Source: Luteibacter sp. UNC138MFCol5.1 (GTDB lineage: Bacteria > Pseudomonadota > Gammaproteobacteria > Xanthomonadales > Rhodanobacteraceae). Taken from it: a DNA stretch of 64,000 bases. Below are positions 7,832-15,838 of this stretch, piece after piece. The notes under the pieces were generated by a model, which had not been told where the DNA came from, did no database searches, and was given only the letters and a program-made list of their open reading frames with translations. Positions within the stretch are counted from its first letter, which is position 1. Every line of letters begins with the position of its first letter. Both the position numbers and the translations under genes were made by a program. The stretch is from assembly GCF_900110505.1 (NCBI RefSeq), contig NZ_FODZ01000006.1, positions 169,097-233,096 of the forward strand, given 5' to 3'.

Positions 7832-9428
7832 CCGTCTGATGCGCTCACGGGCGCTGTTGCCCGCACTTCTGGCCCTCGGGGCTGGCATTTCAATCTCCCG
7901 CGGCCAGGACGCCGCGTGGGACTTGAAGAACTATCACCTCTACAACGCGTGGGCGTTTCTCCATGCGCGCCTCGGCACCGATCTGGCGCCGGCGAGCATG
8001 CAGTCCTTTTTCAACCCGCTGCTCGATCTCCCGTATTTCTGGCTGGGCACTGGCCCGCTCGCCTCAGCTCCGCGCATCCTCGCCGGATTCCAGGGCCTCT
8101 GGTACGGCGCGCTCGTATATGCGCTCTGCAGGATAACCCTGCGCTTCGCCACGCAGTCGGGACGCATGGCGCACTGGACCGACGTGGTTGCCATCGTCAT
8201 CGGCGCTACCGGCACCATGACGCTGTCCCAGGCGGGCATGTCGACGAACGAGGTGCCTCTCTCGCTGCTCGTGCTTGCCGGTTATTTCATCGCGATGCCA
8301 CTCGTGGCGATGCCCGAGGGCGCGAAGCTGGCCGCTCGCGCCATGACCGCCGGTCTCGTTTGCGGCCTGGCCGCTGGTCTCAAGCCCACAGCCGTGGTCT
8401 ACGCGCCGGCCCTCGGTGGCGCCGTCTGGATCGCCACGGGATTTAGCCGGACCGGAACGCGTGCCGCCGCTCTTATCGGCCTCGGCAGTGTGGCGGGCTT
8501 TCTTGCTTCGTACGCCGCCTGGGGATATGCCCTCTGGACGCTCACCGGCAATCCGATCTTCCCAATGTTCAACCAGGTGTTCCACTCGCCCTGGATGCCG
8601 GTGACCAGTGGCACTGACCGGCAATTCATGCCGCGCTCGCTCACGCAGGCGGTGTTATACCCGTTCTGGTGGCTCGAGAAGAACACCACACAGGGCGGTA
8701 ACGCGTTCGCCGATGCGCGCTACGCCCTCGCCATGATCGCGCTGGTCGCCGCGGGGCTCGCGGCAGCGATCGCGCGCGGACGCTTGGCGCCGAGCCCCGC
8801 GCGTCGCATGCTTTTCGCGTTCCTCGCCATCGGCTACGGCCTGTGGCTCGCGCTGTATTCGATCCTTCGGTATGCGGTACCGATCGAGATCCTGACGGGG
8901 CTCGCTTTTCTCGCCTCGGCGGAGCTCGTGGGGGCCGCGTTCTCCGCCGAACGTCGCCGCATCGTCTCCCTCGCCATGGCATCGATGCTCGTCGTGGTGC
9001 TCGCCACCACCCGATATACCGATTGGGGCCACGCACCGTTCGGCCGCACGGCCTTCCCGGTACAGGCACCGGTCGTCGTGCCTGGAAGCCTCGTCGTCAT
9101 TCTTTCGGCACCGAATGGCTATGTCGTGCCTTTTGTCAGGAATGCCGAGGCGGCGCGTTTCGTCAGTCTCACGTGGTTCAACGCGAATGGCGCGGGCTAC
9201 GGATTCTCCGACCGCGTTAACGATGCCATCGTCAAGCACGCCGGCCCGATGTACGCCGTGCTTCGCGACACATCGGAGCCGGAGCAAGCCATGCTGCGCG
9301 CGCTGTTACCCCGATACCGGTTCACCTCGTGCGCTCGCATCGCTAGCGGCATCGAGCAGACGAGGCGCCGCCGGGACCTGTCGGACAATCTGCGGCTCTG
9401 CGAAATCCAACGCGAACGCGGCGCCTGA
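7818..9428 (+). CDS. Polytopic membrane protein, possible GT-C-type glycosyltransferase
   Basis: A protein of about 536 residues with roughly ten or more hydrophobic helices. The ATG at 7818 follows gaggcacag and overlaps the glycosyltransferase upstream; an earlier ATG at 7773 would add 15 residues. The first loop reads DAAWDLKNYHLYNAWAFL, with acidic and aromatic residues right after the first membrane helix. GT-C transferases place their catalytic Asp in this position. A C-terminal non-membrane region follows, with VVVLATTRYTDWGH and LSAPNGYVVPFVRN. I do not recognise a named family with certainty. Its coupling to a DPM1-like enzyme makes a lipid-sugar-dependent transferase the best guess. 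Confidence 0.65.
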   Translation: MPFIDRLMRSRALLPALLALGAGISISRGQDAAWDLKNYHLYNAWAFLHARLGTDLAPASMQSFFNPLLDLPYFWLGTGPLASAPRILAGFQGLWYGALVYALCRITLRFATQSGRMAHWTDVVAIVIGATGTMTLSQAGMSTNEVPLSLLVLAGYFIAMPLVAMPEGAKLAARAMTAGLVCGLAAGLKPTAVVYAPALGGAVWIATGFSRTGTRAAALIGLGSVAGFLASYAAWGYALWTLTGNPIFPMFNQVFHSPWMPVTSGTDRQFMPRSLTQAVLYPFWWLEKNTTQGGNAFADARYALAMIALVAAGLAAAIARGRLAPSPARRMLFAFLAIGYGLWLALYSILRYAVPIEILTGLAFLASAELVGAAFSAERRRIVSLAMASMLVVVLATTRYTDWGHAPFGRTAFPVQAPVVVPGSLVVILSAPNGYVVPFVRNAEAARFVSLTWFNANGAGYGFSDRVNDAIVKHAGPMYAVLRDTSEPEQAMLRALLPRYRFTSCARIASGIEQTRRRRDLSDNLRLCEIQRERGA

Positions 9429-9441
9429 GCGGGAGGCGGGC

Positions 9442-9828
9442 CTATTGCCCTGCCGGCGGCTCCCAGAGCTCGACCTTGTTCCCCTCCGGATCGATGACCC
9501 AGCCGAACTTGCCGAACTCGCCGTCGTCGGTGCGATCGAGCACGTTGCAGCCGCCGTCGCGGAGCGCCTGCATCAGCGTCGCCAGGTCGTCGACCCGGTA
9601 GTTGATCACGAAGGCCGGCTGGCCTGGTGGGAAGTTCTCCTCTCCTTGGGCGCCGATCGACCAGATCGTCGTGCCGCCCTTCGGCTCTCCGTTCTCATCG
9701 GTCCAGCGGAACGCCGCGCCACCCCATGGGAGGACGTCGACACCCAGATGCTTCACGTACCAGCCGCGCAGGGTGACCGGGTCCTTCGCGCTGAAGAAGA
9801 TGCCGCCGATACCTGTGACACGTGCCAT
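9442..9828 (-). CDS. VOC-family (glyoxalase-like) protein
   Basis: A 128-residue single-module vicinal oxygen chelate protein. The ATG at 9828 has an excellent ggaggcagcc upstream, so the 55 extra in-frame codons before it are dismissed. Features include GIGGIFFSAKDPVTLRGWY at the N-terminus, PAFVINYRVDDLATLMQ in the middle and the terminal FGWVIDPEGNKVELWEPP, whose Glu is a metal ligand in active members. The module may be a lyase, a dioxygenase-like enzyme or a resistance protein; no substrate can be named. It is divergent from the small protein at 10003. Confidence 0.85.
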   Translation of the reverse strand: MARVTGIGGIFFSAKDPVTLRGWYVKHLGVDVLPWGGAAFRWTDENGEPKGGTTIWSIGAQGEENFPPGQPAFVINYRVDDLATLMQALRDGGCNVLDRTDDGEFGKFGWVIDPEGNKVELWEPPAGQ

Positions 9829-9953
9829 GGCTGCCTCCGTTTCGATAGGTCCGAAGGCCGCACTATGCACCGTCCCCGCGCGGGGCGCTTCACCGATGTG
9901 AACACCTGGGTCCTTCGTCATGTAGCGCGAGCGTTCCGACATGGTAATAATCG

Positions 9954-9965
9954 GTAAGTGCTTAC
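9954..9965. promoter_or_regulatory. Short palindrome in divergent spacer
   Basis: gtaag-tg-cttac forms a perfect 5-base dyad between the VOC gene and the small HTH-like gene. It could be an operator for the latter. The evidence is weak because the dyad is short. Confidence 0.25.
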
Positions 9966-10002
9966 GCACAACGACGATCCCGCTACCCACCATTACCGTT
10001 CA

Positions 10003-10272
10003 ATGTCCAGGCAACTCGTTCGTCGCGCCAGGCTCCAGCGCGTCCTGCACTACCTCACCGCATCCGGCATCGACACCTACGATGCCCAGGCACGCCACCT
10101 CGGGAACGCCATTGGTGGCCATCGCCTCGAGGCGATGGCCACGGGGAGTTACATCAACACGTGGTTCGCGCGCTGTGTCGAGCACGCCATGGGACTGACG
10201 CGCGGCTGGATGGATTCGGCCGACGACGACGCGGCATGCAATGCCGACGACGTGGAGGAAACACGTGCGTGA
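10003..10272 (+). CDS. Small XRE/HTH-like protein ending in GWMD
   Basis: An 89-residue basic, helical protein starting MSRQLVRRARLQRVLHYL. The central part (DAQARHLGNAIGGHRLEAMATG-like turn, then YINTWFARCVEHAMGL) and the closing TRGWMD resemble the last helices of XRE-type DNA-binding proteins, which commonly end in GLPxGWMD. An in-frame GTG at 9958 would add 15 residues. Its stop codon overlaps a small hairpin (cgtgcgt/acgcacg, 10264-10280), possibly a weak terminator. It probably binds DNA, but the function is unassigned. Confidence 0.55.
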   Translation: MSRQLVRRARLQRVLHYLTASGIDTYDAQARHLGNAIGGHRLEAMATGSYINTWFARCVEHAMGLTRGWMDSADDDAACNADDVEETRA

Positions 10273-10342
10273 GACGCACGGCCGGCGCGAGCCGTACACG
10301 AGCGCGCGCCACCCGGATCGTCATCTCCCGAACGCCTGCCTG

Positions 10343-11242
10343 TCAGGCGCCTGAAGCGAACCGAACGCCCTCGGCCGCCACGAATTCGGTGAGTCGCTTC
10401 ACGCGCACCGGCGTGAGGCGCCCGAACGCATGCAGCGCATGCAAGGGAAGCGTCGGCAGGGCATGCGCGGGAAGGAGACGGACGAGTCGGCCGGCATCGA
10501 TGTCCGCCCGCACGGTGCAGGCCATCAGGTAGCCCACGCCGATGCCCTGGACGGCCGCCTCGCGCAGCGCGACACCCGTGTCCACGCCCACCGGCCCGCG
10601 CGGCACGAAGGTCGACCCGTCGTCGAACGTCAGCGGATACGATCGGCCCCTCATGAGGTAACGCACGAAAGGAAGCTCCCTGAGCTCATCGACCGTCGAT
10701 GGCGTGCCATGCGTCGCAAGCAGGGTCGGGGACGCGACGAGCGCCATGTCGAGCTGCGCGAGCAGGCGGGAGCGCAGGTCGCTCTCGGCGGGATGCCCGA
10801 CACGGAACACCACGTCGAAGCCTTCGCCGACCACGTCGACGGGGCGGTCGACGAGCACCATGTCGAGTTCGAGCCCAGGATGCGCGGCGACGAAGCGTGT
10901 CGCCAACGGCTGCATGAGCAATCGCCCGAGATCGCTCGGCATGCTTACGCGAAGCCGCCCGCGCGCCTCGCCCTCCGGACGGATGGCGTCGGCGGAGTCG
11001 TCGAGGTCGCGCAACAGAGGCGCGACACGGTTGAAGAACACGAGGCCGTCGGGCGTGAGGTCCAGCTGCCGTGTCGAACGACGGAACAGCCGGACGCCGA
11101 GTTCGGCTTCCAGGCGCGCGATGCCTTTCGAAACTGCGGACGGCGTCGTCCCGGTGATACGCGAGGCCGCGCTGAACGATCCGGCTTCGACGGAGCGCAC
11201 GAACGCGACGAGATTGGCGGCCTGATGAAGTAGGTGGGACAT
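10343..11242 (-). CDS. LysR-family transcriptional regulator
   Basis: A 299-residue LysR protein. The HTH is at residues 8-66 (FVRSVEAGSFSAASRITGTTPSAVSKGI in outline, then LEAELGVRLFRRSTR). The effector domain starts near residue 93 with GRLRVSMPSDLGRLL. It belongs to the large group resembling CrgA and DsdC-like regulators of dehydrogenases. The gene is divergent from an SDR at 11342 with a 99-base spacer that holds a dyad, so that SDR is the likely target. The inducer is unknown. Confidence 0.92.
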   Translation of the reverse strand: MSHLLHQAANLVAFVRSVEAGSFSAASRITGTTPSAVSKGIARLEAELGVRLFRRSTRQLDLTPDGLVFFNRVAPLLRDLDDSADAIRPEGEARGRLRVSMPSDLGRLLMQPLATRFVAAHPGLELDMVLVDRPVDVVGEGFDVVFRVGHPAESDLRSRLLAQLDMALVASPTLLATHGTPSTVDELRELPFVRYLMRGRSYPLTFDDGSTFVPRGPVGVDTGVALREAAVQGIGVGYLMACTVRADIDAGRLVRLLPAHALPTLPLHALHAFGRLTPVRVKRLTEFVAAEGVRFASGA

Positions 11243-11254
11243 CTGGGAGTTCCT

Positions 11255-11271
11255 GGCACAAATGAAGTGCC
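11255..11271. promoter_or_regulatory. Candidate LysR operator (ggcac-N7-gtgcc)
   Basis: A dyad ggcac (11255-11259) and gtgcc (11267-11271) lies 13 bases upstream of the lysR ATG and 71 bases before the divergent SDR. Such interrupted palindromes are typical recognition sites of LysR regulators. Inferred from position and symmetry. Confidence 0.5.
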
Positions 11272-11341
11272 CGCGAGCTGGCTACCGGCCCCGCGGATGC
11301 GCCGCATATCGTGGCGATCATCATCGTAACGAGGCATTCCC

Positions 11342-12091
11342 ATGAAACGCTTGGACGGTAAGATCGCCCTGATCACCGGCGGAAACAGCGGCATCGGCCT
11401 GGCAGCGGCGCGCCTCTTCGCGCGCGAAGGCGCGCAGGTGATCGTGACCGCACGCCGAAAGGACGCGCTGGACGAGGCGGTCGCCGTGATCGGCCACGGC
11501 GCCCTCGGCATCGTCGGCGACGTCGCGGACCTCGCGCATCACGCGCAGGTCGCGAGCACCGTTCGCGAGCGCTTCGGTACGCTCGACGTGTACATGGCCA
11601 ACGCTGGAATCATCACCGTCCAGCCGTCCGCGGACGTCACGCCCGAGGGATACGACGCCCAGTTCGGCGTGAACACGCGTGGCGTCTTCTTCGGTGTCCA
11701 GGCGATCGCATCCGTGATGCGCGACGGCGGCAGCATCATCCTCACCAGCTCGCTCGCCGCGACGCGCACGCTCGACGGCCATGCCGTCTATGCGGGCAGC
11801 AAGGCGGCGATCGCGGCGTTCGCCCGTCACTGGACGATGGAGTTCCGCGCGCGGCGGCTCCGTGTGAACGTACTCAGCCCTGGCCCGGTGGATACCGCCA
11901 TCCTCGACAAGCTCGGCGTGGCGGAAGCCGATCGTCCGGCGTTCCTCGAGGCGGTGACAGCGCAGATTCCCGCGGGCCGCATGGGTACGCCGGACGAACT
12001 GGCGGAGGCGGCGTTGTTCCTTGCCTCGGACGCCAGCGCGTTCGTCAACGGCACCGAGTTGCATGCGGACGGAGGCATGACAGCGGCCTGA
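11342..12091 (+). CDS. Short-chain dehydrogenase/reductase (SDR)
   Basis: A 249-residue classical SDR with every hallmark: cofactor loop TGGNSGIG (residues 12-19), MANAG after the fourth strand, catalytic Ser in ILTSSL, YAGSK as YxxxK, the PGPVDT turn, and the ending FVNGTELHADGGM. An Arg after the second strand (TARRKDAL) suggests NADP(H). It is preceded by the divergent LysR gene, which presumably regulates it. The substrate cannot be predicted beyond an alcohol/ketone pair. Confidence 0.92.
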   Translation: MKRLDGKIALITGGNSGIGLAAARLFAREGAQVIVTARRKDALDEAVAVIGHGALGIVGDVADLAHHAQVASTVRERFGTLDVYMANAGIITVQPSADVTPEGYDAQFGVNTRGVFFGVQAIASVMRDGGSIILTSSLAATRTLDGHAVYAGSKAAIAAFARHWTMEFRARRLRVNVLSPGPVDTAILDKLGVAEADRPAFLEAVTAQIPAGRMGTPDELAEAALFLASDASAFVNGTELHADGGMTAA

Positions 12092-12130
12092 CACGGAATC
12101 GCGACGACGTGTGGGAAGCACGTCGGCGGG

Positions 12131-13276
12131 TCAGAACGCAGCCGCGATCGACGCCACGGGCTTGCGCAGGATCGTCTCGTTGAAGACCAGCTGGAGCCGG
12201 CCGTCACGCACCTTGCGGATCGCGATGTCGTGCTCGGTCAGGCGCTCGCGCAGACCCGTGGCGACCTTGTCGTCCAACCGGAGGAACACGATGTTGCTGC
12301 CGTCGACGACCCGTTCGACGGTCACGCCGGGCTTCTTCGCGAGTCGTGCGAGCAGGTCCTCGGCCGCGGCGTGGACTCGCGTGAAGCGTTCTTCGAACCC
12401 GTCGAGCGTCTTCGCGGCGAGGATCGCCGCGGTCCAGCCGTGATAGAGCGCGCCACCGAACACGTGGCGCGCCTGCCGCGCCTTCTCGACGAAGGCCTTG
12501 TCGCCCGCGAGGATCGCCCCGAACGGCGCGCCGAGATATTTGTAGAGCGACACGTACACCGAGTCGAACGGACCGCAATAGCTGCGCAGATCGAATCCTG
12601 GCAGGCCGCACATGAGCAAGAGCCGCGCTCCGTCCAGATGCATGCGCGCGCCTTTTCCGTGCGCCAGTGCCGCGATCCTGGCGATGGTCTCCTGCTTCAC
12701 GGTGGCGCCATCGAGGCGCCGCACCGGGCTCTCGATGGACACCGCGCCCACGTCCACCGGAAAGGGATCCTCGCCGCTGCGTGCGAAGGCCGCCAGCATC
12801 CCGCCGTACAAACCTTCCGAGGCGCCGCCGGCGACGGGCACGGGATTGATCGAGCTCATGACGGCGACGGCATCGGATTCGTCACGGTAGACGTGGCTCT
12901 CTTCCTGCAGCAACACGCGCGAGCGCCCGGCGCAATGCAGCCGGATCGCGATCTGGTTCGCCATCGTGCCGCTCGGCATGAACGCGGCGTCCTCCTTGCC
13001 GAGCATCCGCGCGAACTGCTGCTCCAGCGCGCCGGTGGCGCCTTCGGCGAGGTAGACGTCGCCGACGTCCTCCCTGCCCTTCATCGCGGCCAGAAGCCGG
13101 GCGGGAAGCTGCGCCGGCCGGGAGGGCACGTTGTCGCCGAGGAAGGAGACGATACGGTCGGGCGGTATGTCCTCGATGGTGCGCGCCGCGGCGAGCGCCG
13201 CCATCGGCAACCCGAGGCCGGCAAGGGAAAGGGCGCCCAGCGGCGCGGCCTGCATGAACTGTCGACGACTGACCAT
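12131..13276 (-). CDS. Tat-exported threonine-aldolase-like PLP enzyme
   Basis: A 381-residue fold-type I PLP enzyme of the beta-eliminating lyase/threonine aldolase group, which cleaves L-threonine or beta-hydroxy amino acids to glycine plus an aldehyde. The ATG at 13276 follows ggggaga. It opens with a twin-arginine signal (SRRQFMQ, then a hydrophobic stretch ending AALAAA). The enzyme body has SGTMANQIAI, EESHVYRDES, HLDGARLL and the PLP lysine in SLYKYLGAP. Cytosolic threonine aldolases have no leader, so predicted periplasmic export is unusual. PLP proteins do use the Tat route because the cofactor is loaded before export. A racemase or eliminase role on extracytoplasmic amino acids is possible. 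Confidence 0.82.
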   Translation of the reverse strand: MVSRRQFMQAAPLGALSLAGLGLPMAALAAARTIEDIPPDRIVSFLGDNVPSRPAQLPARLLAAMKGREDVGDVYLAEGATGALEQQFARMLGKEDAAFMPSGTMANQIAIRLHCAGRSRVLLQEESHVYRDESDAVAVMSSINPVPVAGGASEGLYGGMLAAFARSGEDPFPVDVGAVSIESPVRRLDGATVKQETIARIAALAHGKGARMHLDGARLLLMCGLPGFDLRSYCGPFDSVYVSLYKYLGAPFGAILAGDKAFVEKARQARHVFGGALYHGWTAAILAAKTLDGFEERFTRVHAAAEDLLARLAKKPGVTVERVVDGSNIVFLRLDDKVATGLRERLTEHDIAIRKVRDGRLQLVFNETILRKPVASIAAAF

Positions 13277-13425
13277 CCGTTTCTCCCCGTTCGCGGCATG
13301 AAGGCCTGCTGCCCCAAGGGTCGCACGCCCCGGCGCGACCGCGCCAACGGGCCGTCCCTGCACGCCCGCCCCGCAGGCACTAGAATGCCGCCCCCGCCCC
13401 CGCCGCCGTCCGACTCCCGCCGCTC

Positions 13426-14256
13426 ATGCACATCGTCGTCAACGAAGATCTCAAGGCCTACATCGACCCGCTCACGCCGGACGAGTACGAGTCGCTGGAG
13501 CGCAGCCTGCTCACCGAAGGCTGCCGCGACGCGCTCGTGCTCTGGGGCGACACGCTCGTCGACGGCCACAACCGTTACGGCATCTGCCGCAAGCACGACA
13601 TCCCCTTCCGCACGGTGCAGAACGAGCGGTTCCAGTCGATCGAAGACGTGCATCTGTGGATGATCGAGCAGCACCTGGGCCGACGCAGCGTCTCGGACTT
13701 CCAGCGCGGCGTGCTCGCCCTGCGCAAGCGCGAGATCCTCGCGGAACGCCGTGCGAAGCTCGCCGAAGCGGAGGCCGAGGGACGCGAGATCGCTGCGGAC
13801 GTGCCGTTCGACACCACGGGTGCCCAGCCCGCCTCAGGCAAGGCCCGCCCGAACCCGGCCGAGAGCCGCAAGGACATCGCGCGCGAGGCCCGGATCAGCA
13901 GCAACCAGGTCGGCATGATCGAGAAGATTCGCAAGGAAGCCGCTCCCGAGGTGGTCGCCGCCGTGAAGTCCGGCACCCTCTCGATCAGCGCGGCAGCCGC
14001 CGTCGCCAGCCTGCCCGAGGAGGAGCAACGCGCCGCCGCCACCGCCGGAGACGCCGAGCTGAAGGAGGCGGCCAAGCGGGTCCGGGAATCGAAGCGCAAG
14101 CCGCGCGAGAAGCCGACCGACGAGGTGAAGGCGTTGCGCGAGCAGATCGCCGACCTGGAGGCGGAGAACCGCAACCTGCGCCGCGAGATCGACGCCCTGC
14201 GTGCGCGCCTGGGCGAACCGGTGCCCGAGGACGCGGACGAGGCGCTGGCGGAGTAA
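13426..14256 (+). CDS. Solitary ParB/Srx-fold protein with coiled-coil tail
   Basis: A 276-residue protein. Residues 1-90 look like a ParB/sulfiredoxin-fold domain: PLTPDEYESLERSLLTEG, then LVDGHNRYGICRKHDIPF, where DGHNR replaces the GxRR/H box of partition ParB. Residues 145-200 resemble a KorB/HTH-like region (ISSNQVGMIEKIRKEA). The end is a charged coiled coil with heptads (ALREQIADLEAENRNLRREI). There is no ParA gene nearby and no parS-like palindromes, so this is not the chromosomal partition system. Similar proteins are annotated as 'plasmid replication/partition-related' in xanthomonads. CTP binding or DNA binding is plausible but not shown. Confidence 0.65.
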   Translation: MHIVVNEDLKAYIDPLTPDEYESLERSLLTEGCRDALVLWGDTLVDGHNRYGICRKHDIPFRTVQNERFQSIEDVHLWMIEQHLGRRSVSDFQRGVLALRKREILAERRAKLAEAEAEGREIAADVPFDTTGAQPASGKARPNPAESRKDIAREARISSNQVGMIEKIRKEAAPEVVAAVKSGTLSISAAAAVASLPEEEQRAAATAGDAELKEAAKRVRESKRKPREKPTDEVKALREQIADLEAENRNLRREIDALRARLGEPVPEDADEALAE

Positions 14257-14359
14257 GGTGTCGGTGGGGCGGGAACTCCGGCGGCCTGCCAGCGTTCCAA
14301 GCCCCGGTACACCGGACGCGGCCTCGAGCGTTCGTAGGCCTGAACCGGAGCGTTTCCCC

Positions 14360-14851
14360 ATGAAAGCCATCCTCGCCCTCGCTGCCACGTCCCTGCTCGC
14401 CACGGCCGCGGTGGCCCAACAGCAGAAGCCGCTCAACCTCAACCTGCCGCCGGATTTCACGCCGACGCCGGTCGCCGCCAGCAGCGCGCCCGCACCGGCG
14501 TCGACCAGCGCGGCCCCCGGCGCATCCGGTAAGGAGAGCGTGGCGGTCACCCGGTCGCGGCCTCTCGACCCGCCGGGCACGTACTACGGCGACACCAGCG
14601 GCCGGATGGCGGGCGCCGATGTCGCGGACGACACCCCGGACTGCGACGACGCCACGTACAACAAGCCGCAGGTGCATGGCAGCGTGAGCACCGGCGTGGT
14701 CAGTGCCAGCCACGGTTACGGCGGCAGCTACCAGGCCGGTACCGTGAACCTGAGCCAGGCGTTCGGCAGCTGCGATCATCCGAAGGGCGGCGTGAGCATC
14801 TCGATCGGTGGCGGGCAGGACAACTTCGGGCACGGGCGCGGCCGCTGGTAA
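14360..14851 (+). CDS. Secreted hypothetical protein, Gly/Ser-rich C-terminus
   Basis: A 163-residue protein with a clear signal peptide (MKAILALAATSLLATAAVAQ). It has a Pro/Ala/Ser low-complexity linker at about residues 35-60, and a C-terminal region rich in Gly, Ser and Thr with alternating pattern (GSVSTGVVSASHGYGGSYQ ... GGVSISIGGG) and two Cys (CDD and SCDH) that may form a disulfide. It is probably periplasmic or surface exposed. I do not recognise a functional domain. It lies 103 bases downstream of the ParB-like gene and 45 before the SGNH hydrolase. Confidence 0.65.
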   Translation: MKAILALAATSLLATAAVAQQQKPLNLNLPPDFTPTPVAASSAPAPASTSAAPGASGKESVAVTRSRPLDPPGTYYGDTSGRMAGADVADDTPDCDDATYNKPQVHGSVSTGVVSASHGYGGSYQAGTVNLSQAFGSCDHPKGGVSISIGGGQDNFGHGRGRW

Positions 14852-14896
14852 CGCACCGGGTGTAGGATCGGCGGGTCGCCCGGACGAGCACCCGCC

Positions 14897-15838
14897 ATGC
14901 CCCAATCCAGCGCACTTTCCCAGCGCGGCCAGTTCCGCGCGATGTACAAGGGACTGAAGGACGAACGACGCCTCGATCGCACGCCGGTCATCTTCTGCGA
15001 AGGCGATTCCTGGTTTTCCACGCCGCTGGCGATGAACCTGCTCGACTGGATCGTGTCCCCGGCACCGGAGGACGAAGAACGCGGCGTGCCGCAGTTCGGA
15101 CAGGGCGGACTGTTCTTTCGCGTCGAGCGCAGCGGCGACCAGGCCGCACCTCAGCGCGAGCACCCGGATCGCTCGATGTTCACGCAGGAGAACCTCGACG
15201 ACCTGCTCGGCTGGTTCACAAAGTTCGACTTCGACGCGGTGCTGCTCAGCGCCGGTGGCAACGACTTCGTCGACACATGGCTGGGGAACGCGCTCAAGGG
15301 CCGCAGCGGCCTCACGCCGCAGGAAGCCTTCGAGGCGATCGAGGCCACCGGCCGCTTCGACCAGGTACGCGACGCCTACGCGTTCTTCGTCGGCGCGTTC
15401 CATCGCGCGCGTCCCGACGTGCCCTTCCTCGCCCACACGTACGACTATCCCCGCCTCATCGGCAGCCGGGCGGAGTTCGGATTGCGCAACCTCGGCGTCG
15501 CCGCGCTGCTGAAGAAATCGATCGGTCCGTGGATCGGGCCGAACATCCGCCAGGCGCTCGGCGACGACATCGTCAAGGGACGCGCGTTCGCGCGGCTGCT
15601 GATCGACGGCTTCGTCGACCAGGTGCTGGAGCCGCTGAAGAACGATCCGCGCCTGCACGGTCGGTTCGACTACGTCGACCTGCGCGGGCTGTTGCCCGAC
15701 GATGCCGACTGGAACGACGAGATGCATCCGACCGAGGCGGGCTTCCACCGGCTGGCCGGCGTGTTCCGCGGCCGCCTGATCCAGAAGCTACCCGCCGCGA
15801 AATCAGGCGTGGAACACGACGATCCGGTCGTCGGCTGA
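14897..15838 (+). CDS. SGNH/GDSL-type hydrolase
   Basis: A 313-residue cytoplasmic-looking hydrolase. Block I is CEGDSWF with the nucleophile Ser38, the Gly/Asn block is SAGGNDFVD, and the catalytic Asp/His pair is in NDEMHPTEAG near the C-terminus. These make up the SGNH triad and oxyanion hole. No signal peptide is visible. GDSW instead of GDSL and the insert after PAPEDEERGV mark a little-characterised subgroup. An esterase or carbohydrate acetylesterase role is possible. Its last 36 bases overlap the 3' end of the convergent methyltransferase gene. Confidence 0.75.
   Translation: MPQSSALSQRGQFRAMYKGLKDERRLDRTPVIFCEGDSWFSTPLAMNLLDWIVSPAPEDEERGVPQFGQGGLFFRVERSGDQAAPQREHPDRSMFTQENLDDLLGWFTKFDFDAVLLSAGGNDFVDTWLGNALKGRSGLTPQEAFEAIEATGRFDQVRDAYAFFVGAFHRARPDVPFLAHTYDYPRLIGSRAEFGLRNLGVAALLKKSIGPWIGPNIRQALGDDIVKGRAFARLLIDGFVDQVLEPLKNDPRLHGRFDYVDLRGLLPDDADWNDEMHPTEAGFHRLAGVFRGRLIQKLPAAKSGVEHDDPVVG

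Noticed and set aside
13426..14256. Plasmid partition or origin region
   Set aside because: Only a ParB-like gene is present; no ParA, replication protein, iterons or parS palindromes.
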